A stretch of DNA of 64,000 nt from a virus. Shown here piece after piece: positions 37,591 through 45,829 of the stretch; the stretch's first letter is position 1; the number at the start of each line of letters is the position of its first letter. The stretch spans positions 1 through 64,000 of the IMG/VR virus record IMGVR_UViG_3300035126_000903. One strand, given 5' to 3'. A program made the position numbers and the translations under genes. The notes under the pieces were generated by a model. It was not told the DNA's origin. It worked only from the letters and a program-made list of their open reading frames with translations, and ran no database searches.

Positions 37591-37688
37591 TAGTCAGGAC
37601 AGGATTCGAACCTGTAAGTACCGACTGGGCTTATTTCTGTTTTAAATGCATCGCCTGTCCAGTGCGTCTACCATAACGCCACCTGACT
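37591..37688 (-). ncRNA. tRNA-like RNA, AGTCAGG family, member 13
   Basis: Perfect 5 bp stem ACTGG/CCAGT closes a 30-nt loop, then an 8-nt variable region; scaffold intact. Confidence 0.62.
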
Positions 37689-37692
37689 ATGT

Positions 37693-37884
37693 TTACTCTT
37701 TAATCAATTTTTTATACGCCTTATCAGTTCCAAGACCCATCATATCAATATTTTTTCCTTGGTCGTACCATTCAGTTTTAATCCAGTTGTCATCATGATA
37801 CCAAGTTTCCCAACCATTTTCACGAAGTAATTTAGATTTTTCTTCGTAGTTTTCAATTTCGTGTTTTTGTTTTAATAGTGCCAT
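37693..37884 (-). CDS. hypothetical protein
   Basis: 63 residues, Trp- and Glu-rich (GWETWYHDDNWIKTEWYD). Unrecognised. Confidence 0.6.
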   Translation of the reverse strand: MALLKQKHEIENYEEKSKLLRENGWETWYHDDNWIKTEWYDQGKNIDMMGLGTDKAYKKLIKE

Positions 37885-37887
37885 GTA

Positions 37888-37945
37888 TTTTATATTTGTA
37901 GTCAGTATTCGATTAACTTTTTACGTAATTCATCATTTCAACCAT
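37888..37945 (-). pseudogene. recombination scar: tRNA-like 3' end plus gene tail
   Basis: Plus-strand GTAGTCAGTATTCG (a truncated tRNA-like 3' end) runs straight into the last codons of the gene at 38341 (VEMMNYVKS). The same junction occurs intact at 38320-38360. Confidence 0.6.
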
Positions 37946-37971
37946 TTCACAACAAATAAATGAAATAATTT

Positions 37972-38280
37972 TTAATAATGAACAAAGTTGAACTCGTCAT
38001 TCAAATCAACAAAATATCCATTATCCTGTGCATTTTTAACTATTTCCATAATATCCTTTGTTTGTGCATACCATCTTTCATAAGAATTAATATCACCATT
38101 CAATACTTTATCTGTTCCTGGAATCATAACTGCCTCATCATTATCAATTGTGTTTGCAGTTTCTCCATCAATTAAAAATGCACAAATATCACCATCAGCA
38201 TCAGTTAGTTTAACTAAATATGCATTCTTATTTTGTTGATTTTCATTCACTTTTTCGTTAAAATTAAGTATGGGTTTCAT
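37972..38280 (-). CDS. hypothetical acidic protein
   Basis: 102 residues. KLTDADGDICAFLIDGETANT suggests a small beta domain. Unrecognised. Confidence 0.62.
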   Translation of the reverse strand: MKPILNFNEKVNENQQNKNAYLVKLTDADGDICAFLIDGETANTIDNDEAVMIPGTDKVLNGDINSYERWYAQTKDIMEIVKNAQDNGYFVDLNDEFNFVHY

Positions 38281-38320
38281 AGTCGTTTTTTATTTGTTTT
38301 GCTTTTAGTTGATTTGATTT

Positions 38321-38339
38321 GCAGTCAGGACAGGAATCG
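38321..38339 (-). repeat. truncated tRNA-like 3' end
   Basis: Plus strand GCAGTCAGGACAGGAATCGA; only the 3' acceptor/T-arm half of an AGTCAGG-family RNA remains. Confidence 0.6.
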
Positions 38340-38340
38340 A

Positions 38341-38547
38341 TTAACTTTTTACGTAATTCATCATTTCCACCATTTTCTGAATCAACAATTCCATTTCATC
38401 TTTGTTAAGATACAACTTACCATTCAATGTTTTATCGTCCAACTCTTTTGTTTCAACTATAATGCCATCAAACTCATCTGTCGGATAAATGCTTACGTTT
38501 TGTTCTTCAGTTGCAATAACTGTTTTGTTCCAAACTTTGTTTTTCAT
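38341..38547 (-). CDS. hypothetical protein
   Basis: 68 residues, MKNKVWNKTVIATEEQNV..., acidic. Its 3' end is duplicated at 37910. Confidence 0.6.
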   Translation of the reverse strand: MKNKVWNKTVIATEEQNVSIYPTDEFDGIIVETKELDDKTLNGKLYLNKDEMELLIQKMVEMMNYVKS

Positions 38548-38578
38548 TTGTTTTGTTTTTAATTTGTTAATTTGTTTG

Positions 38579-38658
38579 TAGTCAGTACAGGATTCGAACC
38601 CGTAATATCAGCTTGCTTATTAGGCTTGCTTCTGCGCTACCAATTCCGCCACCTGACT
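38579..38658 (-). ncRNA. tRNA-like RNA, AGTCAGG family, member 14
   Basis: Shortest member, scaffold intact; middle has two direct GCAAGC repeats and no clear anticodon arm. Confidence 0.55.
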
Positions 38659-38664
38659 GTTTTG

Positions 38665-38802
38665 TTATTTTAAAGTTTGGATTATGCTCAGTATTCCACT
38701 AACTATTAACATTGAAATCAAAATATAACCCAATGTAAGTGGAATGGATATCCCCGGGTCAATCCAAAAATCATGCCAAATTGTTTTTAACTTATTTTTC
38801 AT
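38665..38802 (-). CDS. single-span membrane peptide
   Basis: 45 residues: MKNKLKTIWHDFWIDPGIS then a hydrophobic helix ending ILSIIQTLK. Confidence 0.5.
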   Translation of the reverse strand: MKNKLKTIWHDFWIDPGISIPLTLGYILISMLIVSGILSIIQTLK

Positions 38803-38814
38803 TTGTTTTTAATT

Positions 38815-39051
38815 TTAAAATCCCATTTCTCTTTGTAAATCGTACCTCTCCTTTTCCACCTCAGAATAAACATTAAGATTTAAATAAGTGTTGTGCCAAG
38901 AATTATGAATTAGGTTTTTAGCCTCTTCGGCATCCCATGCTTTACAAAACTCATACTCTTCTTGAGTAAGAACTTCTTTGTTAAACATCAACTGATTAAA
39001 AAGTGCCAAATTTTGTACTGCCTGGTGTATTTCTTTCTGATTCATATCCAT
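38815..39051 (-). CDS. hypothetical protein
   Basis: 78 residues, helical, MDMNQKEIHQAVQNLALFNQ. Promoter at 39068. Confidence 0.6.
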   Translation of the reverse strand: MDMNQKEIHQAVQNLALFNQLMFNKEVLTQEEYEFCKAWDAEEAKNLIHNSWHNTYLNLNVYSEVEKERYDLQREMGF

Positions 39052-39067
39052 TTCTTTATCTTACATA

Positions 39068-39099
39068 GTAAAGATAGGTATAAATCCCCATATTTCCAA
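39068..39099 (-). promoter_or_regulatory. promoter, Bacteroidota type
   Basis: TTGGAAATATG then TATCTTTAC on the minus strand. Confidence 0.7.
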
Positions 39100-39104
39100 G
39101 CTTT

Positions 39105-39443
39105 CTATATTAAATTTGCGTTAATTTTTAGTTCTTCAATTAGTTTTCCGTTTTTCCATAGATAGGTTTCGATGATGTTTCCTTGTTTATCAAACAACTC
39201 CTCAATTCCATCCTCCTTACCCTCTTTGAACGGAATTCTCATACGGATGTTTCCGTTTGGATAGAACCACTCAGCAATTCCATCTTCCTTACCACCTTTG
39301 AATGGGGTTCTATATTTGATGTTACCGTCCTCATAGAACACCTCCCAAATACCTTCTTCTTGTCCTTTGGAATTCCGTTGTCCTTTGACATACACATTCC
39401 CGTTGGGGTGATATTCAATGTGGGGTGTGAGTTCGTTGGTCAT
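39105..39443 (-). CDS. MORN-variant repeat protein
   Basis: 112 residues with the usual ELTPHIEYHPNGNV start and TPFKGGKEDGIAEWFYPNGNI units. The C-terminal KINANLI is encoded by the downstream promoter repeat. Confidence 0.78.
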   Translation of the reverse strand: MTNELTPHIEYHPNGNVYVKGQRNSKGQEEGIWEVFYEDGNIKYRTPFKGGKEDGIAEWFYPNGNIRMRIPFKEGKEDGIEELFDKQGNIIETYLWKNGKLIEELKINANLI

Positions 39444-39448
39444 AACTT

Positions 39449-39757
39449 TTATTCATTAATAATTGTGTATTCTGAGGCTTCTAATAAATCCAGTATATGT
39501 GCTATCTCATAAAGGTCTAATGTTTCTAATGAAATTTCATCTTCATCAATCCCAGGAACACCCAACAGCGTTCCATCGGATGATAAACCCCCAACCGAAT
39601 ATGGTATTCTTGACTCATCATCATAAATATCCTCTGTTACCCATATTCTAAATGGGGTTTTGAATTGAATGGCTTCAATTTTATTCTCCTCCAATATTCT
39701 TTTAATTTCAGCAATAAAACCTCGGTATATTAACTGTACTGTATCCGTATTTGTCAT
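39449..39757 (-). CDS. hypothetical acidic protein
   Basis: 102 residues; PGIDEDEISLETLDLYEIAHILDLLE is an acidic helical tail. Unrecognised. Confidence 0.65.
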   Translation of the reverse strand: MTNTDTVQLIYRGFIAEIKRILEENKIEAIQFKTPFRIWVTEDIYDDESRIPYSVGGLSSDGTLLGVPGIDEDEISLETLDLYEIAHILDLLEASEYTIINE

Positions 39758-39778
39758 AACTTTTATTTTAGTAGTTTA

Positions 39779-40048
39779 TTATTTAATTCCAGCCCATGCG
39801 TGTGTCCTATAAATGGTCATCGGTCCAACCATTAAAGTAGAAACCTTACATTCCATTTCCTTATATAACTGAGAGTAGATATAAGAACGGAGTTGTTCAC
39901 ACGAATAGTATGTACCACTACCCACAGTATGGGGTTTACAAAAGGTTTCGATTATCGAACTGAGCGTTGGTTTACAAACAGTTATGGAAAGATAATCAAG
40001 AACATCATTACGCAACATCCAGTCGCCGGGAGGAAGGGAATTTTTCAT
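39779..40048 (-). CDS. hypothetical protein
   Basis: 89 residues from MKNSLPPGDWMLRNDVL at 40048. Contains MECKVSTLMVGP, shared with the gene at 28664. Promoter at 40072. Confidence 0.62.
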   Translation of the reverse strand: MKNSLPPGDWMLRNDVLDYLSITVCKPTLSSIIETFCKPHTVGSGTYYSCEQLRSYIYSQLYKEMECKVSTLMVGPMTIYRTHAWAGIK

Positions 40049-40071
40049 ATTTCTCATTTTGTCTTACATAG

Positions 40072-40103
40072 TAAAGATACTACAAAAAACCCATATTTCC
40101 AAG
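40072..40103 (-). promoter_or_regulatory. promoter, Bacteroidota type
   Basis: TTGGAAATATG then TATCTTTAC on the minus strand. Confidence 0.7.
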
Positions 40104-40144
40104 CTTTCTATATTAAATTTAGGTTAAATTTTATTAAAATACGA

Positions 40145-40375
40145 TTAATAGAATACTGCCATGGCTGACCTGAGCTCTTGCTCGTTGGTCACACGGAAGG
40201 TCTTTTCATCAATCGTTAGATTAGGGATGTTCTTCCATCGTTCTCGGGCCTGTGCGATGGCTTCTTCCACCGTATATGCCATTTCGGTATTCCATCCACC
40301 CAATTTGAAGTTGTACATATACTCACACTTGCTTTTGGTGGCATTTGAGGTCGGCCGGATTGATTTGTTTTTCAT
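40145..40375 (-). CDS. hypothetical protein
   Basis: 76 residues from MKNKSIRPTSNATKSK at 40375 with the AAACCT leader. A helical segment AYTVEEAIAQARERWKN. Unrecognised. Confidence 0.6.
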   Translation of the reverse strand: MKNKSIRPTSNATKSKCEYMYNFKLGGWNTEMAYTVEEAIAQARERWKNIPNLTIDEKTFRVTNEQELRSAMAVFY

Positions 40376-40392
40376 AGGTTTGGGGTTTATCA

Positions 40393-40674
40393 TTACAAAG
40401 ACTGCAACTCCGACTTGACATTATTCCAAAATTCAAGTGCCTCATCTTTTTGTGCTTCATACCAATACTGGTGAGTTGCTCCACAATCATCCCAATCAAC
40501 ATGGTTTGGGTCTAATGGTCTTGCGCTTAGTATTTCTTCAACCGCTATCAATGCGGATTCCTTAGCAAGTCTAATTCTAATACCATCTACAAGGTCATTT
40601 ACTTGTGATAAAGATATCCCTACAAATTTTGAAATCAACTCGTATGCTTTTTCTTTTGGTGTCATGGTTTTCAT
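40393..40674 (-). CDS. hypothetical helical protein
   Basis: 93 residues, MKTMTPKEKAYELISKF...; helical first half, aromatic second half. Unrecognised. Confidence 0.62.
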   Translation of the reverse strand: MKTMTPKEKAYELISKFVGISLSQVNDLVDGIRIRLAKESALIAVEEILSARPLDPNHVDWDDCGATHQYWYEAQKDEALEFWNNVKSELQSL

Positions 40675-40690
40675 GGGTTTAGGTTAAATT

Positions 40691-40984
40691 TTATTCATTA
40701 CACCATTCGGGGTGAAGATAATGATACTCTTCTCTTAAATAAATGATTTGAAATTGCTGTGATTTGGGGATACCCCAAGCTTCAGTTTCCTGAACCCATA
40801 TCAACCCCTTTTTAACCAACGAACCAACCCCACCACGAACGGATTTAATATCAATACCAATCTCTGATGCAATATCTTTTGCATCAACATCCGAAAACCC
40901 AGGTTCAGCATACAACCCATCAATCAAACAACTCAAAATGGTTTCTTCCAATTTCGTTAATCCTAAATCTTTGATTGTTTTCAT
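40691..40984 (-). CDS. winged-helix DNA-binding protein
   Basis: 97 residues from MKTIKDLGLTKLEETIL at 40984. Helix-turn-helix DAKDIASEIGIDIKSVRGGVGSLVKKGLI followed by a wing, as in MarR/replication-regulator families. A likely transcription regulator with its own promoter (41005). Confidence 0.72.
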   Translation of the reverse strand: MKTIKDLGLTKLEETILSCLIDGLYAEPGFSDVDAKDIASEIGIDIKSVRGGVGSLVKKGLIWVQETEAWGIPKSQQFQIIYLREEYHYLHPEWCNE

Positions 40985-41004
40985 ATCTCTCATTGTCTTA
41001 CATA

Positions 41005-41036
41005 GTAAAGATAGGGATAAATCCCTACTTTTCCAA
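41005..41036 (-). promoter_or_regulatory. promoter, Bacteroidota type
   Basis: TTGGAAAAGT then TATCTTTAC on the minus strand. Confidence 0.7.
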
Positions 41037-41057
41037 GCTTTCTATATTAAATTTAGG

Positions 41058-41447
41058 TTAATTTTTATTGATTATAAACCCATTCTTATAAGTAATGGTT
41101 TTATTTAAATTTCCACGCAAATCTAACCACTCTGCGATACCATCCAATACACCATTTGTATAAGGATACCTTACTCGAACCTTTCCATTTGGATAAAACT
41201 CTTTACTATACCCATCTTCCTTTCCCTTCTTGTATGGGGTTCGCTCACGGATATTTCCGTTTTCGTAATACGATTCCCAAACACCATCCAGTTTCCCTTC
41301 CTTCAAAAAACCTTTTGTCCATAGCTGACCGTTTTTGTGATACGATTCCCAAACACCAACCTGTTCTCCTTTTGAGTTGAATTGTCCTTTGGACAGCACA
41401 TTTCCGTTGGGGTAGTATAAAATGTGGGGTGTGAGTTTGTTTTTCAT
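41058..41447 (-). CDS. MORN-variant repeat protein
   Basis: 129 residues, five MORN-like units (YHKNGQLWTKG, YYENGNIRERTPY, FYPNGKVRVRYPY). More diverged than the other copies. Confidence 0.78.
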   Translation of the reverse strand: MKNKLTPHILYYPNGNVLSKGQFNSKGEQVGVWESYHKNGQLWTKGFLKEGKLDGVWESYYENGNIRERTPYKKGKEDGYSKEFYPNGKVRVRYPYTNGVLDGIAEWLDLRGNLNKTITYKNGFIINKN

Positions 41448-41494
41448 TGTCTGTTGGTTTGGTTGTTAAAGATTGTCTTAAATTACGCTAAAAA

Positions 41495-41602
41495 TCAACA
41501 CCCAAACATCAAACCCACTATCGAACCCATTAGGAAAAACACAACCGCGAGTATGATTAAAGAGATGTAGTATTCGGTGTGGGGGTTAATTTCGTTTTTC
41601 AT
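41495..41602 (-). CDS. single-span membrane peptide
   Basis: 35 residues: MKNEINPHTEYY then one hydrophobic helix ending GLMFGC. Confidence 0.5.
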   Translation of the reverse strand: MKNEINPHTEYYISLIILAVVFFLMGSIVGLMFGC

Positions 41603-41620
41603 ATTTCTTTATCTTACATA

Positions 41621-41652
41621 GTAAAGATAGGTATAAAACCCCAAACTTCCAA
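41621..41652 (-). promoter_or_regulatory. promoter, Bacteroidota type
   Basis: TTGGAAGTTT then TATCTTTAC on the minus strand. Confidence 0.7.
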
Positions 41653-41683
41653 GCTTTTTCCCAAAAAGTTATCCACATTCTAC

Positions 41684-41701
41684 TGTCCAATATATTAGAC
41701 A
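41684..41701 (-). terminator. TGTCCA/TAGACA hairpin
   Basis: Degenerate copy of the GTGTCCA hairpin, at the left edge of the repeat region. Confidence 0.45.
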
Positions 41702-42270
41702 CTATATAGTAGTAGTAGAGGAGCGCTGGTGGGGGAGGTGTATCTCTCTCTATATATATAAGGACACACCCCTGCGGAGTAAAGATACAACAGAAAATCC
41801 ATATTTCCAAGCTTTTTTAAGATTATTTTTTCGTTTATTTCCCCCATACTATATAGTAGTAGAGAGAGGAGCGCTGGATATGTATCCTTATATACTATAT
41901 AGTAGTAGTAGTACAGCGCCGGTCCTTACCGCAGAAACGGTGGGTGAGGTATGATTTAAAATATGTTAGGCGTGATGTAGAATATGTTAGCTATGACGCT
42001 TCCCCTATACTATATAGTAGTAGTATATATAGTGTTATATATGAAACGAGATATGTTATATACTATATAGTAGTAGTAGAGAGAAGCGCTGAAGATTGCT
42101 TGTGTATTATATACTATATAGTAGTAGAGAGAAGGTACGCACACACAGCGCTGTGTTATATTGTAAGTGCTTATTGTTATATACTATATAGTAGTAGAGA
42201 GAAGCGCTGAAGATTGTTTATGTGTTATATTGTGTGTGGGGAGTGTTATAGGGGATGTTTTTAGTGTTAT
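41694..42270. repeat. ACTATATAGTAGTAG / AGCGCTG repeats
   Basis: At least seven copies (near 41699, 41851, 41903, 42009, 42063, 42115, 42183) of the palindrome ACTATATAGT followed by TAGTAG and often GAGAGAAGCGCTG. Non-coding; ORFs here are chance. Confidence 0.8.
41779..41810 (-). promoter_or_regulatory. promoter inside the repeat region
   Basis: TTGGAAATATG then TATCTTTAC on the minus strand, with no gene close downstream. Confidence 0.55.
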
Positions 42271-42806
42271 AAAATTTTCCCCAATATTTATGGAAGCTAA
42301 ATTGCTCTCCCGTCTCTCATGCCCCTCTTTCCCCGCTTTTCTTCGCAATTGAGGTATCATTATTAGTTTTGCTCCCCCCTTCCCTTCCCTCTCTCCTCCT
42401 TTCCCTTTCCTGTCTTGCTCCCTTTCTATTTTTGACAGGGTTTTTTTTGAAGGTTCATTTTAATACAATTTCGGTGTCAAATGGTATATAGTGGGGAAAA
42501 GTGGGGAAAAGTGGGAATTTTTACGATTATTACTCCATTTCTTCCTCTTTTCTTCTTCTTCTTCTGCTTTCGTTACTTATTTTTAGGTTATTTAGGTTAT
42601 TTGGTTATGGGGTATCCTATATAGTGTATTGTTATTCTATATTAGTTATATATATATATATTCTTGTTCTTTTATACTCTCTCTCTCTATATATAGTATT
42701 GTTATTATTATTTGTCTTAGTACTGCTACTATTACTACTATATAGTGCTATTATATTTTTTGTGTTTATTTCCCACTCACTCACTGCGTTCATTCGTTTC
42801 GGCGCA
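42271..42806. other. low-complexity non-coding stretch
   Basis: Pyrimidine-rich tract (CCCCCTTCCCTTCCCTCTCTCC near 42375), three tandem GTGGGGAAAA units (42491), TTC repeats and TATATATA runs. No ORF supported. An origin or replication-terminus role is possible but unproven. Confidence 0.6.
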
Positions 42807-42807
42807 T

Positions 42808-42838
42808 AAAAAAACCCCAGCCTTTTGGGTTGGGGTCT
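42808..42838 (-). terminator. intrinsic terminator
   Basis: Minus strand ACCCCAACC-CAAAA-GGCTGGGGT followed by TTTTTT, directly after the gene at 42860. Confidence 0.88.
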
Positions 42839-42859
42839 TACACTACTTTAAAAGTGTTT

Positions 42860-43174
42860 TTATCTGAATCTATCTAACCGGCTTTGTAATTTATCGTTCC
42901 ACTCCGGCCCACCTTTTAACCTGACCACTAATGCGTTCCCCGGTACTTTTAACGCATTACCTGTCAATGCCGATTGTACAATATATGAACTACCTTCTTT
43001 TCTATATATACCTACCACATCCCTAACAAATATAGGTTCTTTCTCCCTACTATCTAAATCCAATACATTCATGCTTTTCTTTACTACACCTAAGCCAATG
43101 AAATTATTGCTTTCTGTCAGTAATACACTTTTTATTGCCTCTCTAATTAGCTGTCTTAATTGCGATACTTTCAT
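42860..43174 (-). CDS. leader-helix family protein 1
   Basis: 104 residues. N-terminal MKVSQLRQLIREAIKSVL then LTE|SNN, an amphipathic helix ending in an LxE site. The remainder is a small beta domain (VVGIYRKEGSSYIVQSALTG). The shared leader suggests a common fate such as packaging into the head and protease trimming, by analogy with T4 internal proteins (inference). Confidence 0.72.
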   Translation of the reverse strand: MKVSQLRQLIREAIKSVLLTESNNFIGLGVVKKSMNVLDLDSREKEPIFVRDVVGIYRKEGSSYIVQSALTGNALKVPGNALVVRLKGGPEWNDKLQSRLDRFR

Positions 43175-43202
43175 ACTTTAATCCTTTTTTGATATTAATA
43201 TA

Positions 43203-43541
43203 CTATTTGTGAATTTTTACTCTATGGAGAGATTTTATCAATTTAAATAATTTATCAAATTCCATTTGAGTAGTATTGTGCGTATCCCTAATACCTAACA
43301 TATCCGGTGTTTTATTACCATACCCGCCAATTTTCTCAACTGCAGCATAATTACTTAATTTTGTTCTTTGACCATTATTCATCCTTACAAATACAGGATT
43401 TATTGGTTCATGTGTTTTATCATCTTCTCTACTATATTCAGGTTTAAAGTGGACTTTATATAGAATTGTATCGGCAGTTGCTTCTCTCAATACTTGTTTT
43501 ATTGCTTCTCTAATTAGCTGTCTTAATTGCGATACTTTCAT
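43203..43541 (-). CDS. leader-helix family protein 2
   Basis: 112 residues from MKVSQLRQLIREAIKQVL at 43541, followed by REA. Body beta-rich with KVHFKPEYSRED. A longer frame to 43583 is less likely because all relatives start at MKVSQL. Confidence 0.72.
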   Translation of the reverse strand: MKVSQLRQLIREAIKQVLREATADTILYKVHFKPEYSREDDKTHEPINPVFVRMNNGQRTKLSNYAAVEKIGGYGNKTPDMLGIRDTHNTTQMEFDKLFKLIKSLHRVKIHK

Positions 43542-43591
43542 ACTTTGTTTCCTTATTAAGCATCTCTTTTTCTTCTCGACCACACCATATG

Positions 43592-43774
43592 TTACATGTC
43601 ATAGTCTTTCAAACTTTCCAAAAGATTTTCTATACCTTCTTTGATAAGTCCGTTATATAATCCAACCTTTTTTAAGTTATATTTATTTTGTAGTAAATCT
43701 TTTTTTAGTTTTTCCAAAAATAGATCACTTTTTACTGCTTCTCTAATAAGCTTTTTTAATTCTAATGTTTTCAT
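43592..43774 (-). CDS. leader-helix family protein 3
   Basis: 60 residues from MKTLELKKLIREAVKS at 43774. Mostly the leader plus a helical tail. Confidence 0.62.
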   Translation of the reverse strand: MKTLELKKLIREAVKSDLFLEKLKKDLLQNKYNLKKVGLYNGLIKEGIENLLESLKDYDM

Positions 43775-43787
43775 TGTGTGTTTCCTT

Positions 43788-44072
43788 TTAAGCATCTCTT
43801 TTTCTTCTCGACCACACCAAAGACCATTCCTTAGATACTTTATCAAACTCTCTTTGTACTTCTGGCCCTTTTTTCTTTACATAATCTTCAGCTTGTTCGG
43901 CGTAATCATCTAAATGAGTAGTACTACGATATAACCTCGCCGCATCCAATATTTTTCCGTTATCAATTAATCTCTTAAACTCTCTAAATGCTCCTAATTG
44001 ACTAAAACTTTCTTTTAGTAATACATTTTTTACTGCTTCTCTAATAAGCTTTTTTAATTGTGATACTTTCAT
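43788..44072 (-). CDS. leader-helix family protein 4
   Basis: 94 residues. MKVSQLKKLIREAVKNVL then LKESF, followed by a helical, basic body ending WSRRKRDA. Confidence 0.72.
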   Translation of the reverse strand: MKVSQLKKLIREAVKNVLLKESFSQLGAFREFKRLIDNGKILDAARLYRSTTHLDDYAEQAEDYVKKKGPEVQREFDKVSKEWSLVWSRRKRDA

Positions 44073-44097
44073 ACTTTATTTCCTTTTTTACTGTATT

Positions 44098-44406
44098 TTA
44101 AATTTTATGCTTTCCAAAGGTGTAATAATCTTGAGCTTCATCATCAGCACTCCATTTTGATTTGGCCAATTGTTTTACCTTTTCGGTTGGATTTTGGATG
44201 TATTGGATTGAATATGGATCTTTTTCAACCGCTGCTAACTGAACCCTTTCTGATGGATTTTCTATGAATTCTATTGCCCATGCATACTGTTTAACCGCCG
44301 CTAACTGAATTAATTCACCATTATTATACACCTGTTTATCCAAAGTATATTTTGGATTCACTTCACCGATTTTGGTTAGGATATTTTTGAGTTGATTGTT
44401 TTCCAT
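44098..44406 (-). CDS. DUF4116-like repeat protein
   Basis: 102 residues with units of the form IxYIxNPSExVQLAAVxxxP. Ends SADDEAQDYYTFGKHKI, a tail shared with the gene at 22629. DUF4116 units are helical repeats of unknown role. Confidence 0.75.
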   Translation of the reverse strand: MENNQLKNILTKIGEVNPKYTLDKQVYNNGELIQLAAVKQYAWAIEFIENPSERVQLAAVEKDPYSIQYIQNPTEKVKQLAKSKWSADDEAQDYYTFGKHKI

Positions 44407-44410
44407 AATA

Positions 44411-45085
44411 TTAATATCCTTTTGATTTGGCCAATTGTTTTACTTTCTCTGTTGGATTTTCGATGAATTGGATTAAATATGGATTCTTTCTAACCGCCGC
44501 TAACTGAACCGCTTCTGATGGGTTTTTGATGTATTGGATTGAACCACCAACTTGTTCGACAGCTGCTAACTGAACTTTTTCTGATGGATTTTTGATGTAT
44601 TCGATTGTCCAGGGGCCCATTGGTTTCTCTTTAACCGCAACTAACTGAACCTTTTCTGATGGGTTTTTGATATATTTGATTGACTTTGGATCCTCTTTAA
44701 TCGCAGCTAACTGAACCGCTTCTGATGGGTTTTTAATGAATTGGATTGCAGGACCGTCCCTTTTAACAGCAGCTAACTGAACCGCTTCTGATGGATTTTC
44801 GATGTATTGGATTGAAAGACTATTCTTTTCAACCGCTGCTATTTGGTCTTTTTCGGATAATTTGTTTGATGGTTCAATATAAGGTTCGACATCAGATTTT
44901 TGTATTCTTACTTGCCTCCAGCCATTTACGTTTTTTGCAAGGTAATATGTTGGATTGATTTTGTCTACCGTAAAGACATCACCTGAAGGGATATGTTTCA
45001 CTTTTGAGCCTATCTTGATTTCTGTCTCCAGCAATACACTTTTTACTGCTTCTCTAATAAGCTTTTTTAATTGTGATACTTTCAT
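44411..45085 (-). CDS. leader-helix plus DUF4116-like repeat protein
   Basis: 224 residues. Leader MKVSQLKKLIREAVKSVL then ETE. A short SH3-like part (KIGSKVKHIPSGDVF) follows, then seven DUF4116-like units of about 23 residues (IQYIKNPSEAVQLAAVK). It combines both families found in this cluster. Confidence 0.8.
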   Translation of the reverse strand: MKVSQLKKLIREAVKSVLLETEIKIGSKVKHIPSGDVFTVDKINPTYYLAKNVNGWRQVRIQKSDVEPYIEPSNKLSEKDQIAAVEKNSLSIQYIENPSEAVQLAAVKRDGPAIQFIKNPSEAVQLAAIKEDPKSIKYIKNPSEKVQLVAVKEKPMGPWTIEYIKNPSEKVQLAAVEQVGGSIQYIKNPSEAVQLAAVRKNPYLIQFIENPTEKVKQLAKSKGY

Positions 45086-45102
45086 ACTTTGATGCCTTTT
45101 TA

Positions 45103-45633
45103 CTAATAAATATATGTTTTTAATTTGTTTAATGTATTTTGTAAATTACTATTTTTGTGCAATATCCCAATACCCCCAGCGGCCTCCCACTTCGTTATAA
45201 AATCTTTTCTATCATCAATTAAGATAGATGTTGGAGTTGCCCAGTTCTGCTTTTGATAGTTTATTATTGTGGGTGGGTTTCCCAAAAACCTTTTTATCCA
45301 AATCAACTTACCCTTCTTTGACTCTGATATATTATACGATGGTGCTGATAATATAATAGGTTTATATTTTTTTATTTCTCGCCATAATAACATACCATTT
45401 TTTAATGGTGGTAATCCCGCCCAATATTGGTGTTCCTTCATCCCCTTCTCTACCAACTTTTCATTAAAATTATCCCAAAATTGCTTTCTCTCTTCGGGGG
45501 TTTTATATAATGGGCCGGGTGGATTTCCCATAAATTTGGCGTATCCACTCACAAAATCTACCAATACACCATCCATATCACAGTATATAGTATAGGTTAT
45601 GTTTTCTTTTACAAGCGGTAATAGTTTTATCAT
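45103..45633 (-). CDS. HAD-family 5'(3')-deoxyribonucleotidase-like
   Basis: 176 residues. Motif I CDMDGVLVDF near residue 18, serine motif near IILSAP and late IDDRKDF. Matches small HAD nucleotidases of phages that dephosphorylate deoxynucleotides. Residues 1-10 (MIKLLPLVKE) resemble the LxE leader ending. Confidence 0.82.
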   Translation of the reverse strand: MIKLLPLVKENITYTIYCDMDGVLVDFVSGYAKFMGNPPGPLYKTPEERKQFWDNFNEKLVEKGMKEHQYWAGLPPLKNGMLLWREIKKYKPIILSAPSYNISESKKGKLIWIKRFLGNPPTIINYQKQNWATPTSILIDDRKDFITKWEAAGGIGILHKNSNLQNTLNKLKTYIY

Positions 45634-45649
45634 AATTATAAATATAGAA

Positions 45650-45829
45650 CTATTTTTTATTACTAAAATTAGTTATGTAATTATAATCCGTTTCAAATCC
45701 ACCTTTACCCTCTACAGTATTTGATGGCGCTAATTTAGTTTTTCCAGATTGATTTATACTATTAATTATTTTTTTACGAATAATATTACTCTGATTTACA
45801 ATTCTGTTATTAAAATCGTTTATATTCAT
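45650..45829 (-). CDS. small hypothetical protein
   Basis: 59 residues, MNINDFNNRIVNQSNII..., Asn-rich and basic. ATGA overlap with the rpiB stop shows translational coupling. Confidence 0.62.
   Translation of the reverse strand: MNINDFNNRIVNQSNIIRKKIINSINQSGKTKLAPSNTVEGKGGFETDYNYITNFSNKK

Noticed and set aside
41944-42809. ORFs in the repeat region
   Set aside because: Tyr/Ile/Val- or Leu-rich frames arise from ACTATATAGTAGTAG and TATA repeats; no RBS or homology.
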